Origin: a virus | Virus record (IMG/VR): IMGVR_UViG_3300013101_000001 | Span: 1 to 41,870 of that record | Strand: one strand, 5' to 3' | Length of the DNA stretch: 41,870 nt | Shown: piece by piece, positions 6,763 through 15,547 of the stretch | Numbering within the stretch: position 1 is the first letter of the stretch | Layout of the letters: the number at the start of each line of letters is the position of its first letter | Position numbers and translations under genes: made by a program | Notes under the pieces: generated by a model | The model's input: the letters and a program-made list of their open reading frames with translations, nothing else | The model's database searches: none | What the model was told of the DNA's origin: nothing

Positions 6763-8643
6763 ATGAGCTTTACACCTAGACCGTACCAACTTGACCTAGC
6801 AGATAAGGTTGTTAACTATAAAGGGGATAAAAAAATCCTCATTCACCTATTGACAGGAATGGGGAAAACGAAGCTTTTTTTCCATATCACTGAATTATTA
6901 AAAAAGAAACGTTTCATTTTCATAGTTCCCCGAATCAACCTATCTCTACAAACATTCCAAGAAAAAGAGGGGTTGGGACTCATTCAAGGCTCAACCTCTA
7001 CTAATCTCAAATCAAGAATTGTTATCGCAACCGCCCAAACGCTTATTAATCGTGTAGAAAAAGGTCGTATTGATTTATCTGCTTTCGATTACCTCGTTGT
7101 TGATGAGGTACACGCTTTAAAGTATAAAAGAACCTCTGAATATAAAGACATGGGGGCAGTACAAAAAATAGAGGAGCATTCACCTGAGAGCCTGAAAATA
7201 GTGGCACTTTCTGCTACACCTTTCAATGGTGACGCGTCCACTCTCATAGGGTGGGGTGATGAAGAATGTGTTACTTTTGGTAAAGAATATAACTTTAGAT
7301 ATGCTATCAAAAATGAGTACTTATCCCCTCTTATCATCAGAGAGGTTACCAAGATTGATTCAAGCAGTCTTATTAAGTCCAGTGCATCAGGAGACTTCAC
7401 TGAAAACTCTGTTAAGAAGATGTTACAAGAGAATAAAGGGCTAGATATTGTAGGCTCTTGTGTGCCTCATATCGTCGGGAAGACATGTGTTTTTGCCTCA
7501 AACATTGAGCATTGTAACACCTTGAACACTTCCTTTTTGGAGGCAGGTATGGTATCCGAAGTTATGCACTCAAAGATGCAAGGCAAACCCAAAGACGCTT
7601 TAGCCCGATTCAACCGTGGAGAAACCGAGGTATTGGTTACGGTAGATATGCTAAGTTTCGGGCAAGATGTACATAAACTAGAGACAATAATTTTTGCATG
7701 TGCTATAGGGTCTATGTCTTCATATTTCCAAAAACTGGGCAGGGGATTGAGACCCGCAGACGGTAAAACGTTCTGTCACTTGTTGGACTGTATGGGGAAT
7801 GTAGAGCGTTTGGGACACCCTTTTCTACCAGTGAAAGAGAAATCGGCAAAGACGAAAAGAAAAAATAAAGAGTGTGAAGAGTGTGGGGAAAATAAACCCT
7901 ATATCACCGTAGACGTAGAGGTACTAGAAGAAGAACAAGTGAAAAGAGTTACTAAGTGTTGCCCTTGCTGTAGAAATCAAGTGATAGACTTACTTCCGTT
8001 ACCTTGCATAGAATGTGAAGAGTGTGGAGTATTAAATGTGTTGGGGTCTACATACCAAAAGGCAGACAAAATTATAATGGATTGTACTCAGTGTAATCAC
8101 GCCATCACGGTTGATGTGATTACTCCCAAGGAGATGGTAATCACGTTTGAATCAAGAGAGATGGCAATAGCGGACATCGTTATGGGAGCTAAGAGTAGAT
8201 TTGTGGACAACCCTACCATGAGAGATGAATTCTTGGCTTCATTCGCACTATTTACTAGATATGCTAAAAATAGTGACCTATCCGCAATAATGAATTTTGT
8301 ATTGAACCTAAAGGGGAATTATTCCACTTCATCTTTTTCAAAGGTGACCACGAGAATGAGAGCCTTTAGGGATACAGAAGCATTTAGTAAAAGAGGGGAG
8401 CTAATAAATATGTTTGGAAAAAACGGTAGGGTAGTTCCTGCCAACTTCCATGAACTGATTGACTTTGTAATAGACAACACAGAAGAGAGTGAACAATATA
8501 GGCTCTCTCCTATTGTACAAAAAGTGCTTACCGTGAGTGCTAAACACCTACTCAAAACCAACGGTGAAGCGATACCATTCAAGAAATTAAAAACTATTGC
8601 GTGTAGAATGTTTCCGCACCTTAAAAAAAAGAAGATAAAATAA
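6763..8643 (+). CDS. SF2 DEVH-box DNA helicase with cysteine-rich insert
   Basis: A 626-residue protein with the SF2 motifs in order: RPYQ near residue 6, Walker A TGMGKT (31-36), DEVH (about 113-116), SAT in LSATPFNG (about 148), and QKLGRGLRP (about 322-330, motif VI). This is the layout of phage UvsW/SSL2-type helicases that unwind branched DNA or R-loops during recombination-dependent replication. After the helicase core come four cysteine pairs (CEEC about 370, CCPCC about 399, CIECEEC about 415, CTQC about 441), a probable double zinc ribbon, then a C-terminal helical part. The start has a weak AAAGGAC site. It precedes the terminase genes and likely works with the primase at 11014 and the leftward recombination genes. 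Confidence 0.9.
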   Translation: MSFTPRPYQLDLADKVVNYKGDKKILIHLLTGMGKTKLFFHITELLKKKRFIFIVPRINLSLQTFQEKEGLGLIQGSTSTNLKSRIVIATAQTLINRVEKGRIDLSAFDYLVVDEVHALKYKRTSEYKDMGAVQKIEEHSPESLKIVALSATPFNGDASTLIGWGDEECVTFGKEYNFRYAIKNEYLSPLIIREVTKIDSSSLIKSSASGDFTENSVKKMLQENKGLDIVGSCVPHIVGKTCVFASNIEHCNTLNTSFLEAGMVSEVMHSKMQGKPKDALARFNRGETEVLVTVDMLSFGQDVHKLETIIFACAIGSMSSYFQKLGRGLRPADGKTFCHLLDCMGNVERLGHPFLPVKEKSAKTKRKNKECEECGENKPYITVDVEVLEEEQVKRVTKCCPCCRNQVIDLLPLPCIECEECGVLNVLGSTYQKADKIIMDCTQCNHAITVDVITPKEMVITFESREMAIADIVMGAKSRFVDNPTMRDEFLASFALFTRYAKNSDLSAIMNFVLNLKGNYSTSSFSKVTTRMRAFRDTEAFSKRGELINMFGKNGRVVPANFHELIDFVIDNTEESEQYRLSPIVQKVLTVSAKHLLKTNGEAIPFKKLKTIACRMFPHLKKKKIK

Positions 8644-8646
8644 GGT

Positions 8647-8940
8647 ATGGATAACAAAACGGAAGAGATTAAATCTTACATATATAGGTTAAAACAAGCA
8701 AAGATAAGCCTTGACGACTTGCAGTTGCTAAACGATACCGCAGGGGCTATGGTTGTCAAACATGTTATTGACCTACTCAACTCTGATGATGTAATGCTCT
8801 CTGATTTAGAAACCGCCTCAAAAATAATCAATACCCTCTCTCAACATATTGAACGCTCTCGAAAGCAAAATGGAATAAACCATGACGGGTTAATACAACC
8901 CAAAATGTTAACAATGATGGATATGTATAGCGATGAATAA
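8647..8940 (+). CDS. Putative terminase small subunit
   Basis: A 97-residue, mostly helical protein starting 3 nt after the helicase stop and overlapping the large terminase gene by 8 nt. No sequence motif is decisive. The call rests on size, predicted helical content and position directly before the large subunit, as in most tailed phages. The expected role is recognition of phage DNA and recruitment of the large subunit. The dispersed word or an array such as 39971..40374 could be its target, but nothing shows this. Confidence 0.55.
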   Translation: MDNKTEEIKSYIYRLKQAKISLDDLQLLNDTAGAMVVKHVIDLLNSDDVMLSDLETASKIINTLSQHIERSRKQNGINHDGLIQPKMLTMMDMYSDE

Positions 8941-10321
8941 GGCGTTAAAATCGTTTTGGTTTACCGACTCAGGCAAGGTATCACCTAGTAGATATAAAGT
9001 GTTATATGGGGGTCGTGGGTCGTCTAAATCGTGGGATATATGCGAGTATTTAATCCTAATGGCAAGTCAAACAAATGTTAAAGTTTTATGCACACGTTCT
9101 TTTCAGAATAAAATAGCAGATTCAGTTTTTACATTATTAAAAGAAAGAATTTATCACTATGGTATTCAAGCCTCATTCACATTCACACAGTCCCGAATCA
9201 CTAATAAATACACTGGCTCTACGTTTTTATTTTACGGTCTATCTCGTAATACAGCGGAAATAAAATCATTAGAGGGTGTAGATATTTGTTATGTGGAAGA
9301 GGCTCAATTTATTACCGAAGAGCAATTTAATATCTTATCTCCTACAATCCGAAAAGAGGGCAGTGAGCTTATATTCTGTTTTAACCCTGACCTCGTTACA
9401 GACTTTATTTACGATAAGTTCGTAGTTAACACGCCTGAGAATGCAAGGATAAGACACATTAACTATCAGGAGAATCCGTACCTCTCAGGCACTATGTTGC
9501 AAGATATAGCTTACCTAGAAGAGCAAGACAAAGAGGCATACAATCATGTGTTTCTAGGTCATGCCAAAGGCGACGATGACTTGGCTATTATTAAGCGGTC
9601 TTGGGTTTTAGGGTGTATTGGGGCAAAAGAGAAGTTGGAAAAGTTAGGTTTTTCTTTTAATAATAGAGAAAAAATCATAGGCTATGATGTAGCAGATGAT
9701 GGTGGGGATACTAACGCTTATTGTGTCAAAGAGGGTATGGAACTTACTGATTTGACTGAGTGGAAAGCGGGTGAAAATGAACTATTTAGAAGTAGCAGAA
9801 AAGTTTTTGCCCGTGCGGTTGCCGAAAGAGCGAAAATATATTATGACAATATCGGAGTGGGGGCGGGTGTTGGTGCAAACATAGAAGAGCTAAACAAAAC
9901 TAAGCGTGGAAGAATTAGGCATTATAAGTTTACCGCAGGTAATGCACCCGTTCAACCTAATCAATTTTACCGTGTAGGCAAGATGAAGACTAAAGATAAA
10001 AACGGTCAATACTTTGAGAACATCAAGGCTCAGGCTTTTATTTTATTTGCGGATAAGCTAAAAGCGACCATCAGAGCATTAGAGGGTTCTACCATAGAAG
10101 ACCCTGCGGACTTTATATCACTATCCCCTCATCTGCCGTTATTGAGTAAGCTAGTAAAGGAATTATGCTCACCTCGTAGGGTAACTTCCCTGAATAATAA
10201 AAATGCCGTTGAAAAAAAGAGTGACATGTTAAAAAGGGGTATCAAATCCCCAAATTTAGCGGACTGCGTAATAATGACTACTGTAAAATTGCATGGAAAT
10301 GGGTTCTCCGACTCCATGTAA
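8933..10321 (+). CDS. terL: Terminase large subunit (PBSX-type)
   Basis: A 462-residue ATPase-nuclease that packages DNA. Walker A is GGRGSSKS (26-33). Walker B is ICYVEEA (about 117-123), with the paired acidic residues of the PBSX/P22-like terminase family. The adenine-motif and coupling region FCFNPD follows at about 156. The RNase-H-like nuclease domain shows IGYDVADDGGDTN (about 249), a second acidic residue in IYYDNIG (about 305) and a final D in SPNLADCVIM (about 449). Length is normal for the family. This type usually packages by headful, which would fit the circularly permuted, terminally redundant assembly. The start overlaps the putative small subunit. Confidence 0.93.
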   Translation: MNKALKSFWFTDSGKVSPSRYKVLYGGRGSSKSWDICEYLILMASQTNVKVLCTRSFQNKIADSVFTLLKERIYHYGIQASFTFTQSRITNKYTGSTFLFYGLSRNTAEIKSLEGVDICYVEEAQFITEEQFNILSPTIRKEGSELIFCFNPDLVTDFIYDKFVVNTPENARIRHINYQENPYLSGTMLQDIAYLEEQDKEAYNHVFLGHAKGDDDLAIIKRSWVLGCIGAKEKLEKLGFSFNNREKIIGYDVADDGGDTNAYCVKEGMELTDLTEWKAGENELFRSSRKVFARAVAERAKIYYDNIGVGAGVGANIEELNKTKRGRIRHYKFTAGNAPVQPNQFYRVGKMKTKDKNGQYFENIKAQAFILFADKLKATIRALEGSTIEDPADFISLSPHLPLLSKLVKELCSPRRVTSLNNKNAVEKKSDMLKRGIKSPNLADCVIMTTVKLHGNGFSDSM

Positions 10322-10334
10322 TCCCAAGGTTTAT

Positions 10335-10396
10335 AACCTTACTCTAAGGTTTAGAATGTTATACTTCTCTTATCAAAACACACACAAGGATATAAA
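10335..10396 (+). promoter_or_regulatory. Phage-family promoter with inverted-repeat operator
   Basis: AACCTTA (10335-10341), CTC, TAAGGTT (10345-10351) forms a perfect inverted repeat. CTCTAAGG (10342-10349) is 10 nt before TATACT (10360-10365). A further half-site AAGGTTT lies just upstream (10327-10333). The shared leader and AAGGATA precede the ATG at 10397. It is nearly a copy of the 5915 promoter. Confidence 0.72.
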
Positions 10397-10711
10397 ATGA
10401 AAAACATATTTAAAACCCCATTGGTTGACATCACTATAGAAGTAGCAAAGTTGGTTAGAAAGAATACGCCATATAATAAAGAATATGCAGTGCAAGAGAT
10501 TTTTCTTTTTGTAATGGGTAAATCATCTTATGCAACACTTGCACACATGATGACAAAAGGGCTATATACATCGCCAAGAAAGCAAGAACTTACAGTAGAA
10601 ATGAGTAGACTAATCACGGACATCATGGTACTTGCAGGTAGTGGAAGTAAACATGACCTTAAGAGACAACTAAGAAGAGCTTATTCAAAATATACTTTGG
10701 CATTGGTGTAA
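10397..10711 (+). CDS. Hypothetical small basic protein
   Basis: A 104-residue, basic, largely helical protein under a phage-family promoter and operator, with AAGGATA before the ATG. Residues 40-75 could form a helix-turn-helix, but there is no clear family match. It heads a three-gene unit with the 101-residue protein at 10716 and the primase at 11014, so a role in replication or its control is possible. Function is unknown. Confidence 0.6.
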   Translation: MKNIFKTPLVDITIEVAKLVRKNTPYNKEYAVQEIFLFVMGKSSYATLAHMMTKGLYTSPRKQELTVEMSRLITDIMVLAGSGSKHDLKRQLRRAYSKYTLALV

Positions 10712-10715
10712 GGTC

Positions 10716-11021
10716 ATGGTATTATTAAAAAAGAAATCAGACTTTACTAACACAAAGTTAGCAGTTACCGCACAACATCAAATTGCGAAGTTTTATACTT
10801 TGGCGACTGGAAAGCCTTTCAAAAAGTGGGCGGGTCGTACTAATCTTAACACCCACATGTATGGATTAAGAAATGGGAACATCATGAGTGATGGGACTCC
10901 TGATGCGAATGGTGCTAAAGCCTCAAAAGATATTATTAAGGCTCAACAACGTTTCAGAAGTTGGACTCAGTACCGAGAGATTAAATACTCTACTAAAGAA
11001 AAGGGATTTTATTATGCTTAG
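10716..11021 (+). CDS. Hypothetical small basic protein before the primase
   Basis: A 101-residue, lysine-rich protein (MVLLKKKS at the start) beginning 4 nt after the preceding stop and overlapping the primase start by 8 nt. Codons 3-7 contain a copy of the dispersed 16-bp word (10721-10738). The sequence has aromatic and basic clusters (FKKWAGRTNLNTHMYG), which would suit a nucleic-acid binder, but no family is recognised. Confidence 0.58.
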   Translation: MVLLKKKSDFTNTKLAVTAQHQIAKFYTLATGKPFKKWAGRTNLNTHMYGLRNGNIMSDGTPDANGAKASKDIIKAQQRFRSWTQYREIKYSTKEKGFYYA

Positions 11022-11991
11022 AGACATAATGGAAACCTTGGGGTTCGACCCCATCGGTGACGACACTGGCAAAAGTATCAAATACTTCTCTCCTTTCAAT
11101 ACAAGCGAAAAAACCCCCTCTTTCTTCCTACTAAAATCTAATTCGGGTCAATATGACTACTACAAAGACCACGGAAGCGGAGAAAAGGGAGGTAATCACA
11201 TCGAATTTATCAAGAAGTTTTTCAACCTCACTCTCAGAGGGGCGTACTTGAAGCTTGATGAACTTACAGGAGAAGACACCCAAGCATCATATAAAAAAGA
11301 TGCCCGAGTTTATACCACGACTGCTACAAGTAAAGGGCAAAAGGCAGTGTTTTTAAGTGAAGATAAAATCACCCACAAGTATCTAACCTCTTATCTCTTG
11401 GAGCGTGGAATAACCACTATTCATGAGCAAGTAAAACAGGTAAATTATCAGGTTGGGGACAACGTTTATCACTCTATTGCGGTGAAGAACGTCAACGATG
11501 GGTACAATCACCGTAATAGTAAGGTTAAAGGTGTCCTAGGTAAAACAGGGATTTCCATAATTGGAGATTTCAAAAAAGACATCGTGGTAGTAGAGGGATT
11601 GATTGACTTTTTATCACATAATCAGATATCAAAAAATGAAAGTAACTCATACTTAGTGATGAATAGCACCGCATTAACCAATCATGCTATTAAATTTCTG
11701 TCTGATTTTGATAATCATAGGGTGATTTTAGCCTTGGATAACGGAACAAGTGGGGACGTGGCAACCTTAAAGATTCAGGAAGCAATAGGAAGCACAATAG
11801 ACATAAGGAAGAAGTATAGAAATTTTGATGACCTGAATGACATGTTGATAAATAAGCCTAAGACTAAAAGAGAGTTGAGAATTATTAAAAAAGAAAATGA
11901 ATACCTCATCTTTAAGGCAGGGAAAAAACTAAGTACTCACCAAACTCTAAAAGAGGGCATCAAGCAAATAGATATCCTTAAAAAAGGTTGA
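11014..11991 (+). CDS. DnaG-like DNA primase with TOPRIM domain
   Basis: A 325-residue protein. Near the start YFSPFNTSEKTPSF (24-37) matches the CHC2 region of DnaG primases, but the zinc cysteines are absent. The TOPRIM fold is shown by VVVEGLIDFL (about 190-199, the invariant Glu) and VILALDNGTSGD (about 238-249, the Asp pair region). It would lay down RNA primers for the SF3 helicase fork. I chose the ATG at 11014 because it overlaps the preceding stop by 8 nt and has an AAAGGG site; an open frame extends upstream to 10888 but lies inside the previous gene. The stop codon is embedded in the -35 box of the next promoter. Confidence 0.82.
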   Translation: MLRDIMETLGFDPIGDDTGKSIKYFSPFNTSEKTPSFFLLKSNSGQYDYYKDHGSGEKGGNHIEFIKKFFNLTLRGAYLKLDELTGEDTQASYKKDARVYTTTATSKGQKAVFLSEDKITHKYLTSYLLERGITTIHEQVKQVNYQVGDNVYHSIAVKNVNDGYNHRNSKVKGVLGKTGISIIGDFKKDIVVVEGLIDFLSHNQISKNESNSYLVMNSTALTNHAIKFLSDFDNHRVILALDNGTSGDVATLKIQEAIGSTIDIRKKYRNFDDLNDMLINKPKTKRELRIIKKENEYLIFKAGKKLSTHQTLKEGIKQIDILKKG

Positions 11992-12016
11992 CCTTTCGCG
12001 GTCTACCTGCTATAAT
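11988..12016 (+). promoter_or_regulatory. Consensus sigma-70 promoter for the small RNA
   Basis: TTGACC (11988-11993), exactly 17 nt, then TATAAT (12011-12016). This is the only textbook -35/-10 promoter I see in the genome. It starts inside the primase stop codon, and no open reading frame follows before a terminator 100 nt downstream. Confidence 0.8.
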
Positions 12017-12022
12017 AGTCTC

Positions 12023-12123
12023 GTGTGTAAGAAAACATTATGTATCCTTTCGCCCGTCTCATTCGTTAATACCTCCTCTTTCCCCCTATTGATTAATTGT
12101 TAACGAAGAAGACGGGGGTTTTT
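12023..12123 (+). ncRNA. Candidate small regulatory RNA, about 100 nt
   Basis: It is bounded by a consensus promoter (11988-12016) and an intrinsic terminator (12053-12123). The unpaired 5' part contains CATTATGTATCCTTT (12036-12050). This is identical to 16812-16826 and therefore perfectly complementary, over 15 nt, to the ribosome site and start codon of the leftward 66-residue gene at 16814. It is also complementary over 11 nt to the AAAGGATACAT leader of the 3958 gene, and over shorter spans to most other leaders. The 30-nt terminator loop carries ACCTCCTCTTTCCCCC, which resembles the anti-Shine-Dalgarno end of 16S rRNA. A translation-blocking role is inferred, not shown. Confidence 0.6.
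12053..12123 (+). terminator. Strong rho-independent terminator
   Basis: CCCGTCT (12053-12059) pairs with AGACGGG (12110-12116) and TTCGTTAA (12062-12069) with TTAACGAA (12100-12107), with a 2x2 internal loop and a 30-nt pyrimidine-rich loop. GG and five Ts follow. It closes the small RNA and would separate the replication genes from the late genes. Confidence 0.85.
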
Positions 12124-12162
12124 CCTTTCTTTTTAATAATCCTATCTCTTAACTGTTTGTAG

Positions 12163-12187
12163 TATAATCTATAAAAAAGGATTATAC
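12163..12187 (+). promoter_or_regulatory. Probable late promoter before the first tail-fibre gene
   Basis: TATAAT (12163-12168) followed by AAAAGGATTATAC directly before the ATG at 12188. No -35 box or CTATAAGG element is present, so it differs from the early-type promoters. Confidence 0.5.
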
Positions 12188-14578
12188 ATGGCACAAAATG
12201 AATACCCAGTAGGTTTTAACAGCTTCCAAGACGGCTCACAAGTGGGAGGCACTACCCCAAACCTTGACCCTTATGATGAGGTTAGAACCTATGAACCATT
12301 GGTTGTTCCCGTAGGTGAAAGTAATAAGATTTATGTAGATGAAGCTACGAATTCTCTATATATTTACCATAGTGGGGCATACGTTGCAATGGTTGGCGGG
12401 TCGGGAGTTGACGCGTTTCAGACTTATCTATCCCGTGCCAATACAACGGAAAACGTAGCCCCTACGGTAGGAGAAATCGCCGTGCCAATAGAGAATGCAA
12501 CTGCGGAAATTAACCTTAATGGTGAAATTATTGAGCGTTGGACTTACTTATCAGGGGCGTGGAGTAAAAAATATTCTTTGGCTCATGTTGAGGGAGCTAT
12601 AACGTATGCTAACACTAGCAATTCTAACGCAATAGGCACTGCCCCTACTCTCATTCAAATCCCTACCCCTTTAGTTAATGATGTTGCCATCATGTCTAAC
12701 CAATCAATAGTGGAGCAACAATTCATAGAGTATTGGAAGTACAATGGGGCATTGTGGGTATCCACAGGAGTAATCTCGTTGGAAACTCTTAGAGAATTCT
12801 CAATCCGAACTGCCAATTTTTCAATCGCAACCCCTATTCCTAACTCTTCTAATGCAATAGATAGTACTTTGGGGGCTGTTGTGGTTAACTTGCCTTTGGT
12901 TTCAACCACGAGAGAGGGCGTGAGAATGACTTTTAAATGGGTGGCAGGTGCTAACTTGGTCACACTTAATCCTGCGGGAGCGATAGATGGATTGGCTAGT
13001 TTTTCTTTTAATAATTTAATGGATTCCGTAACAATAGAAGCTAGTGATTCAGAGTGGAGAATTGTTGGCTCTCACATTGAAGCCACAGGCGGATTAACCA
13101 AACAGGGTGTAGCTCCCGCAGTCCTAGTTGATGAGGGAATCTATCTCGTTGATGGCTCTAATCCTATATTGACACTACCTATAAGCACAGGGTCACAAGA
13201 TAGATATATTTTTCACTCTGAGTCCGCAGGTGTAAATGTGGTAGTCGGTGTGCAACTAGGAGATACGTTGAGTGGGACAACTGATGGTACGCACACTATA
13301 GCAGACGCTACTGAGGTTGGAATCGCAATAGATAGTTCTCTTGGTAACTGGGTTTACAGAAAATTAGGTGACGGAACTGATGTTTCATTAGCTTATACAG
13401 AAATAGGGGTAACCAGTTCGACCGATGCCGTTATCGCTCCATTTGACACTATAGTTTTTGAGAAAGTTTCAGGAACAATAACTACCGATGGGTCAACGAT
13501 GACTGTAAATAAGACGGGATTCTTTGAGGTTAAGGCTAAAGTAGGGGTATCTACCACCAATCCCGACGCAGTTATCAAAGTTAACGGTGTGGTAGTAAAG
13601 ACAGTTAGGGACGGGTCTATAGAAAATAGATTAATTGCCTTTGCTCACCAGTTCACGGCAGGAGATACCGTTACTATTGAAGCTCAGGACGGAATTACTC
13701 TTGAAAACTGGTTGGGCGGTGCAAGTTCGCCAACGACCGACATGAACTATTGCCAAATCATATTTAGTGAGCTACCAAGCTCTGTATCTCTAGGAATTTC
13801 ACCTACTGGGGACGGAATAGATACGGTTCTATCTAAAGGTGAGGCTCTGACCACTCATAGAGAGATTGAAGTTGAGGGGTTCGGGCTTTTTATAAAAGAT
13901 AGTGGCTCTACTAATTATACACAGCTATCAAATGAGTTTGTATCATCTAACGCATTCAAAAAGGGACAGTTTTCCATATCGGGAGTTAATGCGGGAGCGG
14001 TTGGAACACTAGGTAGACAGACATATCGGCATACCATCAATACTGTGTACGCAGGGATAACTACCATTTCATTCTCCTATCAAAGCTACTTTGAGAATCA
14101 GGTTTTAACCTTGCACCTAATCAATAATGACACAATAGAAAGAGAGATTGAATTTGGAGTGCAATTTAAACAAAGACTGGATTCAGCTAACCCACTTGAA
14201 AACATATTTTTAGCGGGTGGCGAGAGGGTATCTATTGACTTTTATGTTTTTTCTTCCTCTGTATTGTATCCCGTGGACACGCTCATCACTGAGAGAGCCG
14301 AGGACGAAAACTACACAGATATAGGGGCTATGCGTATTGCGTGGGGTAAAAGACTTAGTATCACAGATAATCCCGAGACGGTAAATTTTGGGGTTAGCTT
14401 TGCCGTAGCCCCTACCGTGACTATAGGAGTGGATACAGGAAGTAGTGCGGGAGCGGGTGGTAATTGGACATTTAAGGATATCACTACTACCTCTTTTCTT
14501 TCCGACCGACAGGACACTAGCTACGGCAACACTCAACAAGCGGTACTTAATTGGATTGCTATAGGTCTGAAAGCTTAA
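12188..14578 (+). CDS. Tail fibre / receptor-binding protein with gp53-like C-terminus
   Basis: A 796-residue, low-lysine, beta-rich protein typical of a trimeric fibre. The N-terminal 75 residues would attach it to the virion. Two related modules around 85-200 repeat the pattern 'APT..E..VP..NA.AEI....IIERW.Y.SGAW'. Residues about 400-535 resemble a C1q/TNF-like jelly roll (FFEVKAKVGV...VKVNGVVVK). The last 85 residues, ending NWIAIGLKA, fit the gp53-like C-terminal receptor-binding domain found on many phage fibres. It is placed before the lysis genes, far from the tape measure, which is unusual. A promoter and AAGGATTATAC precede the start. Confidence 0.78.
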   Translation: MAQNEYPVGFNSFQDGSQVGGTTPNLDPYDEVRTYEPLVVPVGESNKIYVDEATNSLYIYHSGAYVAMVGGSGVDAFQTYLSRANTTENVAPTVGEIAVPIENATAEINLNGEIIERWTYLSGAWSKKYSLAHVEGAITYANTSNSNAIGTAPTLIQIPTPLVNDVAIMSNQSIVEQQFIEYWKYNGALWVSTGVISLETLREFSIRTANFSIATPIPNSSNAIDSTLGAVVVNLPLVSTTREGVRMTFKWVAGANLVTLNPAGAIDGLASFSFNNLMDSVTIEASDSEWRIVGSHIEATGGLTKQGVAPAVLVDEGIYLVDGSNPILTLPISTGSQDRYIFHSESAGVNVVVGVQLGDTLSGTTDGTHTIADATEVGIAIDSSLGNWVYRKLGDGTDVSLAYTEIGVTSSTDAVIAPFDTIVFEKVSGTITTDGSTMTVNKTGFFEVKAKVGVSTTNPDAVIKVNGVVVKTVRDGSIENRLIAFAHQFTAGDTVTIEAQDGITLENWLGGASSPTTDMNYCQIIFSELPSSVSLGISPTGDGIDTVLSKGEALTTHREIEVEGFGLFIKDSGSTNYTQLSNEFVSSNAFKKGQFSISGVNAGAVGTLGRQTYRHTINTVYAGITTISFSYQSYFENQVLTLHLINNDTIEREIEFGVQFKQRLDSANPLENIFLAGGERVSIDFYVFSSSVLYPVDTLITERAEDENYTDIGAMRIAWGKRLSITDNPETVNFGVSFAVAPTVTIGVDTGSSAGAGGNWTFKDITTTSFLSDRQDTSYGNTQQAVLNWIAIGLKA

Positions 14579-14602
14579 TTATTAAAAAGAAAAGGGACAA
14601 CG

Positions 14603-15016
14603 ATGAATAACACTACGGGACTAATCGCGTCCTCTTCTTTACTCTCAGGCATGGTCATATTCACCGACCCCGCATACCTAATCCTCTCCTATCTAGGGGC
14701 AGGGTTGAGCCTCTTGGGTATGCTACAACAACTACTACAAGTGAAGCAAAGATACAGTTTTATGTATGGGGTAATTCAACTATTAAAAGCTTTTATTTTT
14801 GGCGGGTTATTAACCCCTATGTATTTTATGGCGTATGTACATACAGGCGGTAGTGTGATTTCCTCTATGTTGTGGCTAGATGGATTACAGGGAATCTTTA
14901 ACTCTTTTTGGTGGCTATTAAGTCTCTTAACGGCGTGGTATTCGCCTTATGTTTGGGATTATCTGACCTTTGTAGTTAGGCATAAAGTAGATAAAAAGGT
15001 AAAAAATGAGCAATAA
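14603..15016 (+). CDS. Holin-like membrane protein (137 aa)
   Basis: Four hydrophobic segments (about residues 8-22, 26-45, 58-80 and 84-112) and a basic C-terminal tail (RHKVDKKVKNEQ) give the topology of a holin. It starts 24 nt after the fibre stop, and the gap is filled by a copy of the dispersed word (14577-14594). It overlaps a second small membrane protein by 11 nt and leads the lysis cassette. The holin role follows from topology and position; no family-specific motif was identified. Confidence 0.6.
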   Translation: MNNTTGLIASSSLLSGMVIFTDPAYLILSYLGAGLSLLGMLQQLLQVKQRYSFMYGVIQLLKAFIFGGLLTPMYFMAYVHTGGSVISSMLWLDGLQGIFNSFWWLLSLLTAWYSPYVWDYLTFVVRHKVDKKVKNEQ

Positions 15017-15257
15017 TGTTTTCTTTATGTATCAAAACGTATTGACAGTCGCACCATTGATATTAGCGGGATTAACTTTCCTTTTAATAATTACCGTGGG
15101 AGCTAAAGAGTGGAGAGTGTCGGTTCACTTTCTGACACTATCGCTATGTATCTCAATATTAAATATCGGGTTATTTGAGGAGGCTCTAATTATTATCGTC
15201 ATTGAATCGGTAGCGGAAACCTTGTACTTGATTTTCAGGAAGTATCTGATAGTATAG
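15006..15257 (+). CDS. Small membrane protein, second holin or antiholin candidate
   Basis: An 83-residue protein with three hydrophobic segments (about 13-31, 39-55 and 58-75), the layout of a class I holin. It overlaps the 137-residue membrane protein by 11 nt and precedes the spanin pair. Two adjacent holin-like genes often form a holin/antiholin or holin/pinholin pair. Codons for TFLLIIT contain a copy of the dispersed word (15077-15092). Confidence 0.55.
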   Translation: MSNNVFFMYQNVLTVAPLILAGLTFLLIITVGAKEWRVSVHFLTLSLCISILNIGLFEEALIIIVIESVAETLYLIFRKYLIV

Positions 15258-15280
15258 ATTATTAAAAAAGAAAGGTGTAA

Positions 15281-15547
15281 ATGAAGACATTTTATGCAAT
15301 AGCCTTAATGGTAATTGCCCTTGGATTAGGAATAGTTTCAATTTCAAATCTAACCCAAGAGGTCAAAGACCAAAAGCAAAAAGTTATAGAGACGGAGTTT
15401 ATGTACAAAGCTAGATTGGCGAGAGCCAGTTTTGAGCATGAGCAAAAGGTTGAACACCTTGAAGCTAAATTGAAAATAGAAAGGTTGACAGATGTTAAAG
15501 ATGTTGAGATTAATAGCACTATTGGTATTCATACTCTTAGTTTTTGA
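15281..15547 (+). CDS. i-spanin (Rz-like)
   Basis: An 88-residue protein with one N-terminal membrane segment (residues 5-24) followed by a heptad-rich coiled coil (26-75, many K, E and Q). This is the layout of inner-membrane spanins that bridge to an outer-membrane lipoprotein and fuse the membranes at lysis. The o-spanin candidate starts inside this gene in another frame, the classic Rz/Rz1 arrangement, which is the strongest support. The ribosome site lies in the motif copy at 15259-15275. Confidence 0.7.
   Translation: MKTFYAIALMVIALGLGIVSISNLTQEVKDQKQKVIETEFMYKARLARASFEHEQKVEHLEAKLKIERLTDVKDVEINSTIGIHTLSF

Noticed and set aside
10888-11013. Longer N-terminus for the primase
   Set aside because: The extension lies wholly within the 10716 gene and has no family similarity; the ATG at 11014 has a ribosome site and the usual short overlap.
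12020-12050. Leftward mini-gene starting AAAGGATACATAATG at 12050-12036
   Set aside because: The frame closes after 11 codons and nothing continues it. The promoter and terminator around it support a rightward RNA instead.
14783-14800. Further copy of the dispersed word (ACTATTAAAAGCTTTTAT)
   Set aside because: It lacks the AATT start and the GAAA end, so it was not counted.
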